From Adineta vaga (taxonomy: Eukaryota > Rotifera): DNA of 64,000 nt. Location: the NCBI GenBank assembly GCA_021613535.1, contig CP075494.1:16554001-16618000 (forward strand), written 5' to 3'. Below the pieces are notes generated by a model. The model did not search any database. It was not told the DNA's origin and was given only the letters and a program-made list of their open reading frames with translations. A program made the translations under genes and the position numbers. This document shows, piece after piece, positions 21,447 through 31,370 of this stretch; within the stretch, counting starts at the first letter, position 1, and the number at the start of each line of letters is the position of its first letter.

Positions 21447-22436
21447 TTAGAGCACTAAATAAACTATACGTGCTACTATTGGATGATTTGCATCATATTC
21501 ATTTAACATACAACCAAAAATAATCAATTGAATACTAATTATTGATATTGAAAGAATTATTTGAAATATAAAAGATAAAAAAGACGAAAATGATTGTTGT
21601 GTTTTAAAAACAGGAATAAATACTTCAATTTCATTAATAATACAATCATTTGAAGATGGAAATGAAAATCTACCAATATCGTTCATATATATAGAAGGAA
21701 AATTGATTTGACAATGAAATGTTCCATTTAATTGATAAATATTCATATCTGGTAAATTTCTTCCATTAAAAATAGGACCAGATGAAATATCATTAACAAT
21801 ACCATAATTTTCATATAAATTATTTGATGAATATTTTTTTGGTGAAATATTTTCTGGATTATTTAATGAAAAAATAAATGCATTTTTACTTAAACTATAA
21901 ATTGGTAGATGATCTGATGATATTTTCCAATTAATATCAATATAACCACCAAATAAATAATCTTTATTCAATGAAAGAATTATATAGATTTCATCTTTAT
22001 CATCCCAATGATTATGAAATGAAAATGAATTTAAACCATCTATTGAACCTCTAATTTTAAATAATTTATAAAAAATAAATATTTTTTTGTAAATAAAAAC
22101 TAACCTGTAAATTAATATCCATTTTTCAATATGAGAATTTATATTTTTATAAAAATAATTTAAACAATATTGATGTTCTATTGTTAATAGATTTGATTGT
22201 TCAAATGAAGCAATTTCTATAGAATATTGTGTCATATTTACACAAGATATTGGTTCAATTAATACTTTATTATTATTATAAATATTTGTATTAATAATTA
22301 TATTTAATGAAGAATATTTTCTAAATAAAAAATAAATAAGAATAAGAATAGTTAGAATTCCAATGAAAAGAGTTATCATATTTAAGAAAGAATTATTTGA
22401 TCTATGTTCTGTTTGTATTTCATACGTGTATGACAA
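21447..22436 (-). CDS. Membrane TLD-domain protein, two exons
   Basis: Exon 1 is 22436-22105 and exon 2 is 22050-21447. A 54-nt GT-AG intron joins them as LIYRGSIDGLNSF, giving 311 aa. This restores the classic TLD opening (LIYRAS.DGF). It continues with FGGYIDINWKISSD, NAFIFSLNNPENISPKKY, GIVNDISSGPIFNGRNL and DMNIY. TLD domains occur in OXR1/TBC1D24-type proteins tied to oxidative-stress resistance and V-ATPase binding. Hydrophobic helices flank the domain: about 20-41 (MITLFIGILTILILIYFLF) and near the C-terminus (FQIILSISIISIQLIIFG). It begins only 7 nt after the stop of the RING/TRAF frame on the same strand, so the two may belong to one gene. Confidence 0.65.
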   Translation of the reverse strand: MSYTYEIQTEHRSNNSFLNMITLFIGILTILILIYFLFRKYSSLNIIINTNIYNNNKVLIEPISCVNMTQYSIEIASFEQSNLLTIEHQYCLNYFYKNINSHIEKWILIYRLVFIYKKIFIFYKLFKIRGSIDGLNSFSFHNHWDDKDEIYIILSLNKDYLFGGYIDINWKISSDHLPIYSLSKNAFIFSLNNPENISPKKYSSNNLYENYGIVNDISSGPIFNGRNLPDMNIYQLNGTFHCQINFPSIYMNDIGRFSFPSSNDCIINEIEVFIPVFKTQQSFSSFLSFIFQIILSISIISIQLIIFGCMLNEYDANHPIVARIVYLVL

Positions 22437-22443
22437 TCATTTT

Positions 22444-22872
22444 TTATTTATTTACTTGATGATGATGATGATGATACAACTGTTGATTTATATTTGTATG
22501 TGATATAGTAAGATGTTCATTTAAAACTTGTCTGGGTCCTGTCCATGAACAAATATTATGTGAAAATGGACAGAAAATAATCATTTGTGTAGATATTCTT
22601 TGGATATGATCATTGAAATCTCTTCGTTCGAAATTAATCTGTCCACAGATTAAACATTTGACTTTTAATTGATCTACCATATTACGAATTGTACAAGTTG
22701 ATGATGTAAGATCATTGATAAATAAAGGTAATCGACAAAGAGGACAAGATGTTTTTCCTCGTTGAATCCATATTGTTATACATTGACGACAAAATGTTTT
22801 ATCACATGGAGTTTGTACAGGATCAATAAATGGTGTTTGACAAATAGGACATATTAATTCATCATTTATTAA
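22444..22872 (-). CDS. RING + TRAF-type zinc finger protein, 5' end cut by a MITE
   Basis: 143 codons can be read to the TAA at 22444. The N-terminal part is a C3HC4 RING: LICPICQTPFIDPVQTPC, then KTFCRQCI, then CPLCRLPLF. It is followed by a TRAF-like finger (CLICGQINFERRDFNDH, CPFSHNICSW) and a His run. Such RING/TRAF proteins act as E3 ubiquitin ligases or signalling adaptors. There is no ATG in frame: the frame enters a TTAA-flanked MITE (22873-23104) nine codons before the RING. Across the MITE the frame continues for a few codons (YISLINDEL), then meets stops, so the original first exon is not found. Linkage to the TLD frame just downstream is likely. Confidence 0.6.
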   Translation of the reverse strand, partial: LINDELICPICQTPFIDPVQTPCDKTFCRQCITIWIQRGKTSCPLCRLPLFINDLTSSTCTIRNMVDQLKVKCLICGQINFERRDFNDHIQRISTQMIIFCPFSHNICSWTGPRQVLNEHLTISHTNINQQLYHHHHHQVNK

Positions 22873-23104
22873 CCTCTTGAGGCCGGGGTTACTTTTAAGA
22901 AAATAAAGGAAATTTTCGAAATGTTGAAGAGATATATTTATTCATATCGAAAAGGTAAATGAGGTCATAATATGGATCACAGTACAACATATGGATGGTC
23001 TATGTGCTAGCGCAGATCATAACAGCATCATAAGAGGTATATGAAAATCAGTTATGGGTTAATTTGAAACTGGACGTATATATACGTCGCCCGGCCTCAA
23101 GGGG
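22873..23104. mobile_element. piggyBac-type MITE (TTAA target duplication)
   Basis: A 232-bp element flanked by TTAA at 22869-22872 and 23105-23108. The ends are CCTCTTGAGGCCGGG and, inverted, CCCCTTGAGGCCGGGCGACG. An ACGTATATATACGT palindrome lies just inside the right end, as in several piggyBac families. No coding capacity. It sits inside the RING gene. Confidence 0.75.
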
Positions 23105-23108
23105 TTAA

Positions 23109-24873
23109 GGAGATATATTTATAGATACATTATTAAAACGTACGATTTGTTTAGTATACATATATTCTTTATCTCTGCTAATAATGATACTATACGATAT
23201 CTTTCTTTGCGAATACAATAATTGAGATAAGTCAAGTTCATGTGTTCATTTAATTTCGAAATGTGATGATATTGATAAACAATAACTATGATGAAACTTG
23301 AAAAAGATGATACAGTTTTAGTACCTTCTAGAAAATGTGATACAACAAAGCTAAAAGAAAGCATCTTGCAAGCTTTGGCTTTTTCATTTTGTTATAAAAT
23401 AAACTTCTGCACCAAATTCAACAGCGAAATTTTACTATAGTCTCACTTTAAAGTTTTCACCGTCAATTCAATTGTCGAAAAATAGTAGATTTTCATCATT
23501 TTAACATGACCTTTGAATGTTAGATGGGTGTGAGTGGGTGTACATAAGGCTATGCTGTTAACTCACATTCACATCCTTAAGATAATGTTGATTCCTTTGA
23601 TAATCATTATAGTCTATTTTTATATGCGAACGAATAAGATTGTTATATCGTTGATTTAATTATGTAAATGTTAAAAGAATATTATTGATAAATTCGTATT
23701 TTATCAAATGTTGTGTAATTAGTTGTTAAGAGAAAAACTTTAAACAAACATTAGAAAAAGAAATAATAACAGATAAAAACTTTGGATTCGATTGTTTAAT
23801 AATTTTATAGAATAAGAAAAGTTATAGTTGAACAACGTTGAAATTCTTGACGAAATTTCGAACTTGTTATTATATAAATATAAAAATTTAAAATAAGATT
23901 TTGTGAAAAATTATAAATAGTTAAGTGAATTGATGATCAGTAAAACGTAAATATCTTCTTCTATGAATATATTGAACATTATCAATTAGTATAATATAAG
24001 ATATAATTGAAGAAAAGAAATTTTCATGTATTTGAAACATATATCGATCAGTAATTGCAAGAACAATAAACTATAAAGTAAAAGTAAGTGAAAGATAAGT
24101 TTAAAAATGTCGTATTTGATATGTAATCTAATTTTCGATTATCGTCAAAATAACGTGTTATTAAAACAAAAACAATTGTTATGATTTGAATCAATTAAAA
24201 AATAGAATGAATATGGATATATTCGTAATACACGACGAGTAAATATAATTAACAAATGTATCAAATAAAATTTGAATAATTGAAAATATTTGATTGATTC
24301 AATATATGTTGAGATTTCTATTTAGTTTGAGATATTAAACATTCGCATAATTTATAATCGTATAATCAATAAATTAAATCAGACCATTTAACGTTTAATG
24401 ATGATAATTGCGTTGCAGATTTTAATAAATACGGTGATTCAAATGTTTAGTATTTGATAAATTAACAATTCTTTGAAGATCTGCTCTTCAAGATTGTGTT
24501 ATATATCATGTGTAGATCTCCAAATGATAGAGAATCAATTTTAGAAAAGCATGAACACGAAATTGAACTTTGAAAATCTTTAAATGATAGGTAATACAAA
24601 TGTGATGAAATTTTTCCAACTATAAGCATCGATCACTGTCTAAGTGTTCTTTTTAGCAGCATAAAAAGGGAAGAAATGTTACTTTGAACATTATCAATAT
24701 GTAATGTTTTAAGATTATTTGCAGGACTGTGTTACCATACTTAAAATCATCTATTCTCACATTTTATAAAACGAACCGGAAAAATTTCATTTTTAAGTAT
24801 TTTAATTTCACTGCATTATGGAATAGAATAAAGAGATCAATAAATGTACAGTTGATGAAAATTGGATATTGAA
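23109..24873. other. Intergenic, no gene seen apart from possible lost 5' exon
   Basis: AT-rich. The missing first exon of the RING gene may lie here, but I could not find a convincing one. Contains the hairpin at 23524. Confidence 0.4.
23524..23584. repeat. Telomere-like hairpin, diverged
   Basis: GATGGGTGTGAGTGGGTGT and, after about 20 bases, ACTCACATTCACATCC followed by TTAAG. Its loop is related to the copy at 20087. Confidence 0.55.
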
Positions 24874-24940
24874 ATCTTGAGTGTGGGTGTGGATGTGTAT
24901 GCCTTCTATTGACCCTTACATCCAAACCTACACCCACCTT
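24874..24940. repeat. Telomere-like hairpin 6
   Basis: ATCTTGAGTGTGGGTGTGGA and CCAAACCTACACCCACCTT form the arms. Confidence 0.65.
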
Positions 24941-25773
24941 CCGTACTGTATTCAGCAAGTATGAAATATAATGCCGTTCTTGCTTTTAAGATAATCATAA
25001 AAAAGATGAATGCCTATCTGGCTGTATTCACAATGGTGTCGATGTTGAACTCGGTATTCGTAGGACTTATTCCGAAAAAGTTGTTCAAAGAAGTATGATG
25101 ACTTGTCTTGCATTATCTTTCTACTACTCCGCTTGCTTCTAATGTCGGAACCATTGGTCTGTTTCACAAGATGAACTTCCCTCTACCGCGAGCTAGTAGT
25201 TTGACTTATGCTTTTGATTGTATCTCAGAAAAAGAATCAATTAAAAAGATATGCGCTACACTCACAGGAAAGAATTCATAGGAAGTAGTCATCATTCATT
25301 TCAATCGATTAGTCGAAATGCCATTAAACGCCAAATAACCTAATGTCTTATTATTCGAAGAACAGTTCAAACAAACGTCTTTCACTTTTCATTAACCATC
25401 AAAAACATTTCAATTTGACAGAAAATCAAAATAGATATTCTACATAAAGTCAAAAAGCAAAGTAACTTTTCGAAAAATAATTTCAACAGCAGTCAGTAAA
25501 GAGTAGTGGCGATGGGCATTCATTTTCTTTCGTAGTTGTAATGAATATATGAATGTATGAACGAATTACACGTTATCTGCATGTGTTTGTTCTCTAAAAA
25601 TAAATGTCCCTACGATGTTGTAATAATTACTATCAAAATACGTCAGAAGGATGATTGTTTCATACTATCTCATGACGTCTGTATTATGACGTCTCCGTTC
25701 TTAAATCATTCCTTATCATTGAATAGTATAAAAAAACATCAAAACGCGCAATTTAAAATAATAAAAGTTAAAT
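24941..25773. other. Intergenic, no gene supported
   Basis: A 71-codon minus-strand frame at 24952-25167 and a plus-strand frame at 25557-25847 show no recognisable family. Confidence 0.35.
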
Positions 25774-26550
25774 ATGTTGGTCTCCATCTTCTTGCTCTTT
25801 GCTTTAGCTTTATGCGAAGTTTCTTCTCTCAAATGTTACAAATGTGACGAAACTCATGTGGACTTCTGGATTAATGCTAAGACGCTTCCATCTTTTCCAA
25901 CAAACTGTTCATCGGTCGAAGCCAAGAAACAATGTACAGCAGCGATTCGATGGTTTACATTACCCAATGGAAAACAAAGTTACGTTGATTATTTAGATGA
26001 GTTCAATCTAGATTTTGTACCGAAAGATTCATCACTCTTCTTTGCTTTTGTCGGTATCGAACGTGAACTCCAAACGGCATCAACTCGGGCGCTGATCTAC
26101 AGTTGTACGACAGATAACTGCAATAATGAAACAAGCCTGCAACGAGCATTAAGATCGTTAACTCTCAAAGAGAATTTTGCACCACTGGATGTTTTATTCA
26201 ATAATAGCACCAAAAAGTTTACTGAACAAAGTTCATGTGTCGAATTTGCCAATTCAACTCATATGAAATGTCCATCGTCGGCTTCTCCTTTATCTTTATG
26301 TCCAACTTGCTTGCTCTTAGAAATAGATGCACCATCACGAGAACTCTGTGCTCGTTGTCCAAGAGGAAGCCCACAAACAGGTCTCGACTTTGTTGAACGT
26401 CGAGTATTCTTCTTTCTCGGGAATAAAACACGATTAGCTGACCAAAGTACACTTGCGTGTCGAACAAAAGGTTGCAATGCATTGGATAATGCGGAAAAGA
26501 TTCATCAACTGAGTAAAATAGAATTCGATTTCAATAAATTCTTTCTCTAA
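25774..26550 (+). CDS. Secreted Cys-rich protein with Ly6/three-finger-like domain
   Basis: 258 aa, single exon. Residues 1-18 (MLVSIFLLFALALCEVSS) are a signal peptide. The mature protein starts LKCYKCDE and has CSSVEAKKQC and then CTTDNCNN, the C-terminal signature of the LU (Ly6/uPAR) fold. A second Cys-rich half follows, with CPTCLLLE, CARCPRG and CRTKGCNAL, again close to an LU ending. So it may be two degenerate LU units. It has N-glycosylation sites but no GPI-type tail, so secretion is likely. A minus-strand gene at 59516 shares the overall style. Function unknown. Confidence 0.6.
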   Translation: MLVSIFLLFALALCEVSSLKCYKCDETHVDFWINAKTLPSFPTNCSSVEAKKQCTAAIRWFTLPNGKQSYVDYLDEFNLDFVPKDSSLFFAFVGIERELQTASTRALIYSCTTDNCNNETSLQRALRSLTLKENFAPLDVLFNNSTKKFTEQSSCVEFANSTHMKCPSSASPLSLCPTCLLLEIDAPSRELCARCPRGSPQTGLDFVERRVFFFLGNKTRLADQSTLACRTKGCNALDNAEKIHQLSKIEFDFNKFFL

Positions 26551-26669
26551 TTTTTCTCGGTAACTCTGATTCCCACAATTTTTGTTCAATGAACTTTGTC
26601 TTTCTATTAACATGCTTATTATAATTATAATTTCCTTTTGAAACAGTTATGTTTGAAGTATTTTCTGTG

Positions 26670-26735
26670 TGAGGGTGTGGGTGTGGGTGTGTGATGGGTA
26701 AGCGTATCAGATGCATATCCCCACCCACACCCATG
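26670..26735. repeat. Telomere-like hairpin 7
   Basis: Left arm GAGGGTGTGGGTGTGGGTGT has three hexamer units, right arm CCCCACCCACACCCATG. It lies 120 bp after the Ly6-like stop, between two convergent genes. Confidence 0.75.
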
Positions 26736-27012
26736 TTTATATTAAACATAGGAAGGGAGAAAGAGACAAGGAGGGGGCACGCCAATGATACGTGTTCTCA
26801 TATCAACCCGTTTTTTACGTTTTTCTGGCATTGTCTGTTTGGGAGTGGGGGCGAGGGCATGGGTGCAACTTTCTGCCCTTAAAACCTTCAACATTCTCTT
26901 TCAGATTGTGTTTTACAAAATACAATAGCAAATTTAGAAAAAATCAAATAATAATCTTCTTTAAAATTAATCTGGAGGACGAATGTTATTATTTATTCTT
27001 TATTGTCAATAG

Positions 27013-30000
27013 TTAAAGAATATAATTTAATATATGCTGTAATTGGGAAAGACGTTCGATATTTGTTTCCATTTCCTCTCGTTTGCTATCAAATTCCGGT
27101 AAACATTGTTCATAAATATATAATGCTCTTTTGTAATATTCAATTGCTAAATAATTCTTATCAAGTTTTTCATAACAATTACCAATATTAGATAAATTAT
27201 CACCAATATTTTCATGATTAGGTGGAAGATTTTTCTCATTTATAAAATAACATTGTATTTCATAGGCGAGAGAAATTTCATAATGATTTTGATTGAATTG
27301 TATTCTACTAATCTTTTGTAGAGTCGATATTATCATTGATTGTTCGAATGAAAGGCAAATTTCTCTTATTTTTAAACACTTGTCTAATTGTTCAACTGCA
27401 TAATCATATGATCCTTGTTCATCCGAAGTTACTAGAATCCATTGTAAACCATTATTAATATTCTTGTAATCAGAAGAATAATGTTCTACCAAGATATAAA
27501 CTGCTTCTGAAAAATAAATAAGAGCATCTTTAAAATTTGCTTGTTTATATTTGAGATAACCAAGATTTATAAGTTTTTGTGGAATATCTGCATGTTTAGT
27601 TGTAGAATAGTTTTTGTAGATTTCTAATGATTGTTTATGATAATCAATAGCTTCATCATACCTTTCTTGTTCAGTTCGAACATTAGCCAGACCATTAAGA
27701 ATATCAGCAATTAATATGTTCTCAACTTTATATAATTCTCGACGAATGTGAAGTGCTTTTTCAAAAATTTCAAATGCATCATCATACTTTGTCATTTGAT
27801 ACAAAATTCCGCCAATAAAATTTAAAGTATCTGAGATTTGAATACTAATCGATGGAAAATAATTTTCTTGTATTTCCAATGCTTGCTTGAATGTCACAAG
27901 AGCTTCGTCAAATTTTTCTTGTTGTTTTAAATTATGACCAATGATGATCATAGTTTGAGCAATATGACCATGATAAGATGGATAAAATGTCTTTAACATT
28001 GTAAGAGCTTTTTGATGAAAGATAAGAGCTTCATCAAAATTATTCTCTTTTATTTTTTCTAATGTATTTCCAATCGCTGTTAATGTTGCAGAAATATATG
28101 GATGATGACCGGAATAACATTTCATTTGTATTATTAATCCTTGTTTATATAGATCTAAAGATTCACTATATTTTTCTTGTTGACAGTTGATAGATGCTAT
28201 ACAATTCAAACAAATAGCAATGTAAATATTATATGATGAATAAGACTTTTTTAAAATAGTTATTGATTGTTGAATACTATGCATAGCTGTATCATATTTC
28301 TCTTGATTCTTAGCCGCAATACCCATAACCATAAGTGAAACCGAAGAAAGTACATGACCAAATGGATAATATTTTTCATAAATTTTCAATGTTTGCTGTA
28401 AATAATTTGATGTTTCTTCATAATTTCCTTGACATCGATTCCAAACAGCAAGAAGATGTAAACTAGAAGCGATTTCAATATGATCATTATTATAATATTT
28501 TTCTCGAATTATTAATGATTCTTGAGCAAAACGAAGTGCTTCATCAATCTTCATTTGTTCGCCATATATCCAAGATAAAATCGCCAAACTATTCGCAATA
28601 AGTGGATGATTAGAAGAATAATATTTCTTTTGTATTACTATTGATCGTTGAATAAACTCATAAGCTTCATCATATTCTCCTCGATAACAATACATATTAG
28701 CAATACTATAAAGTACAATAGCAGAATCTTTTATCCTAATTGGTTCACTTTCCATCATTTGTTTATAAGCACGATCATAATGATTTTGTGCTTCGAACCA
28801 ATTTGCTTTCCATCGATAATTTTCCGCAATACTATATTCTATCCATGGAATATCATCATTAATTAAATGTTTAAAATAATATATTGATTGATCCCATCGA
28901 TTCATATCAGATATTAAACTTCCAAAAATAATTGAAATACTTAAATTTTCAATATAACGATGTGTATCTTCAATATATTTTTGTTTTATCTTTTCTCCAT
29001 CATTTACTGTTGTCATTTGTACAATTGACATTTGTTCATTGATATTATCTATTCGAAAAGTAGTGCCAATATTAAATAGAATATCTCCTTCAGTTAAATT
29101 GTTTTTAAACTTTGTCATATCAGCAAAAATAATCATCGGATTTTCTAAATCAATTGTAATTTCAAAAAGTACATGAATAATATAATCATTTTGTTTTGGG
29201 TAATTCATCGATGATCGTAATCGATTTGTTATTAAAAAACCTTTCATTGAAATGAATTTATTTTCATGAATTTTCATTTGTTCATATTGATTTTTTGATA
29301 ATTTCATCATTCGATAAACAATTAGTTTCTTTTCATTATTAGTTTCAATTTGAGAAATCATTTGTTGACGTTCATAAATTAAATTTTCTATAAGATCTTT
29401 TAAGAAATATCGTAATTGATAAATTTGATCTGTATTTTCTCTTCTTAATGCTGTATTTATTCGATTTCTTAAAGATAAATTATTCAAATATGAATTAATT
29501 GTTTCGTTCAATTGTTGATTATTCATTTGAGACGTAGATAAAACAATATCAGATAATAACTGTAACCAAAGAAAATTATTTGTTTGTTTCGATAAATTAT
29601 TTGATTTATCTTCATGAAAAAATGTCCATTGATGAAATTGTTCGTCTATAAGATTCATATATTCTTCTATTGATGAATATAATAAATCATAATCGGAATA
29701 AATTCCAATAATTCGCGAATCATTAAGAAATAAATGTTCATACGGATTTGTTTTGAAAATAAATATAAATAAATTTTCAAATTTTTTAATTTGTGATAAA
29801 ATTGAAATATCAGAAATAATTAAGAATATTTTATTTTTGAAATGTAATTGAATAAAAGTTAAACAAGATTTAATTTCAGAAAAATTGATAACATTATCAT
29901 TAATTTGACATAATTGATTAGAAAAATTTTCATTATGACCATAATAAAGACAATAGATCTTTTCGTCATTGACATATCTATTGATGGTTGTTTCTAATGT

Positions 30001-30102
30001 AACTAAATCATCGTCTTCCGTTGTCATTGTAAATATTTTGAATAATTTCGAAAATTGTGATAAATAAAGATTAATTTTGATTGGGTTTTTACCAACAAAC
30101 AC
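27013..30102 (-). CDS. ADP-ribosyltransferase-like domain fused to a long TPR array
   Basis: 1029 aa in one exon; Met26 is a plausible alternative start. Residues about 255-360 are ART-like: LIVYRMMKLS (Arg264), FISMKGFLITNR in the place of the S-T-S strand, and EGDILFNIGTTFRI in the place of ExE. The second Glu is Asp340 and the STS serine is poorly kept, so catalysis is doubtful. From about 385 to 1010 come many 34-42 residue TPRs of the kinesin-light-chain type (for example YDEAYEFIQRSIVIQKKYY and YDEAIDYHKQSLEIYKNY). This ART-TPR build is common in bdelloid rotifers. A role as a peptide-binding scaffold or ADP-ribosylation effector is inferred. Its 3' end faces the Ly6-like gene. Confidence 0.8.
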   Translation of the reverse strand: MFVGKNPIKINLYLSQFSKLFKIFTMTTEDDDLVTLETTINRYVNDEKIYCLYYGHNENFSNQLCQINDNVINFSEIKSCLTFIQLHFKNKIFLIISDISILSQIKKFENLFIFIFKTNPYEHLFLNDSRIIGIYSDYDLLYSSIEEYMNLIDEQFHQWTFFHEDKSNNLSKQTNNFLWLQLLSDIVLSTSQMNNQQLNETINSYLNNLSLRNRINTALRRENTDQIYQLRYFLKDLIENLIYERQQMISQIETNNEKKLIVYRMMKLSKNQYEQMKIHENKFISMKGFLITNRLRSSMNYPKQNDYIIHVLFEITIDLENPMIIFADMTKFKNNLTEGDILFNIGTTFRIDNINEQMSIVQMTTVNDGEKIKQKYIEDTHRYIENLSISIIFGSLISDMNRWDQSIYYFKHLINDDIPWIEYSIAENYRWKANWFEAQNHYDRAYKQMMESEPIRIKDSAIVLYSIANMYCYRGEYDEAYEFIQRSIVIQKKYYSSNHPLIANSLAILSWIYGEQMKIDEALRFAQESLIIREKYYNNDHIEIASSLHLLAVWNRCQGNYEETSNYLQQTLKIYEKYYPFGHVLSSVSLMVMGIAAKNQEKYDTAMHSIQQSITILKKSYSSYNIYIAICLNCIASINCQQEKYSESLDLYKQGLIIQMKCYSGHHPYISATLTAIGNTLEKIKENNFDEALIFHQKALTMLKTFYPSYHGHIAQTMIIIGHNLKQQEKFDEALVTFKQALEIQENYFPSISIQISDTLNFIGGILYQMTKYDDAFEIFEKALHIRRELYKVENILIADILNGLANVRTEQERYDEAIDYHKQSLEIYKNYSTTKHADIPQKLINLGYLKYKQANFKDALIYFSEAVYILVEHYSSDYKNINNGLQWILVTSDEQGSYDYAVEQLDKCLKIREICLSFEQSMIISTLQKISRIQFNQNHYEISLAYEIQCYFINEKNLPPNHENIGDNLSNIGNCYEKLDKNYLAIEYYKRALYIYEQCLPEFDSKREEMETNIERLSQLQHILNYIL

Positions 30103-30701
30103 ATGTGTTTTTATCGTAAGAGGAAAGACAAGATCAAGCGTATTTAATACATTAATAATGACTCATTTATAGTTATCGTTATACTTATTCGATTAACTAT
30201 ATGATAAATCAAGAATGAGTAACAATAAAAAGATCGATTTTATGCTTTACTTATTTTCTCTGCGTAAAAACCAACTTATCTCATTTTCTACTGTGAATGT
30301 CATTATATCGATATAGCCACTACACAGGCGACGATCATTTCTACACAATGAATACCGATATGAAGGAGTATTGGGTTATGTTATTCCAACTACTTCTATT
30401 TGTCCTTAATGCTAAGACAACTTGCTTTTTTTATATTAAGTAAATAAAATATATCGAATATAAAATGTATTTCACTCATTATTCTTCCTTTGCTTCATAC
30501 GCGATCGTTTGACTCACCTATTGTCTTCAGAGAGCACGTGTAATACTACCTTTTTTTTTAAAATCTAGATCAACAGCATCAATTGCATAGAAAGAAATAT
30601 AAAATGACGAAGCGCGCAACCATCTTTGTTAGCTGAAGAGTCTGAATCATATACTGAAGGATGAACACAAATGTCGAAGAGGATCTAGGTGATAGAGATT
30701 A

Positions 30702-30768
30702 GAAGGTGTGGGTGTTGGGTAGATGTAATACTCACACTCTCATTCACCTATATATCCACACCTTCAAA
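30702..30768. repeat. Telomere-like hairpin 8
   Basis: GAAGGTGTGGGTGTTGGGTA and TATATCCACACCTTCAA as arms. The loop contains GATGTAATACTCACAC, shared with the copy at 10787. Confidence 0.65.
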
Positions 30769-31097
30769 TTATTTCGAATTCCAATCATTATCAATTTCAA
30801 GGAAAATGGTTTATAGAGACAAGAAATTACAATGGAAAAGGAAGATTCGAACTTAAACTTGAAAAAAAGTTATAGATTAATGAAATGACAATCCAACAAT
30901 TGATTTAATTCAATTTAATAAAAAAAAATCATTTTTCTTCAAATAACTTTGTTGTTAAAGGAAATGATTCTGCTCTATTAAATCAGATTTCTAATAATGA
31001 CAAAAATATCTACAATATATATATATATATCAGTGTTAATTTTCCTGCGTTTTCTATTTATATCCGTTGTGAGTATCGGTCAGAGCAGATTTTGGTG

Positions 31098-31158
31098 AGG
31101 CTGTCAGGATGAGGATGTGTAAAGAGAATAACGACACCTTCGCCCACACTAGTGTGCG
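31098..31158. repeat. Weak hairpin-family relic
   Basis: GAGGCTGTCAGGATGAGGATGT and, inverted in part, CACCTTCGCCCACAC. About 215 bp past the stop of the next minus-strand gene. Confidence 0.3.
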
Positions 31159-31370
31159 AGCGTTTGAGATGCATATTAAACTTTAGAGATAAGGCATAAA
31201 AAAAAGAATCAAAGTTTTCTATATTTGATTATGATTATTATACTTTATTATCTAATTTATAGCAGCAAGACAATAGCAAAAAGACTTGAAGTGTGTATAA
31301 CAATCAAGAGTGCGACAATAAATCTTGTAATCTGTTCCATATGTAACAAAATAAGAACGGATTGATGTTA

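Larger units (their letters stand above)
30103..31370. other. Intergenic with two hairpin-family members
   Basis: AT-rich, with a short AT dinucleotide run near 31016-31030. No gene seen. Confidence 0.45.

Noticed and set aside
23119-23364. 81-codon minus-strand frame that might be the missing first exon of the RING gene
   Set aside because: Its frame does not continue into the RING and no donor/acceptor pair joining them was evident.
24952-25167. 71-codon minus-strand frame
   Set aside because: No recognisable family, no splice context, next to a hairpin repeat.
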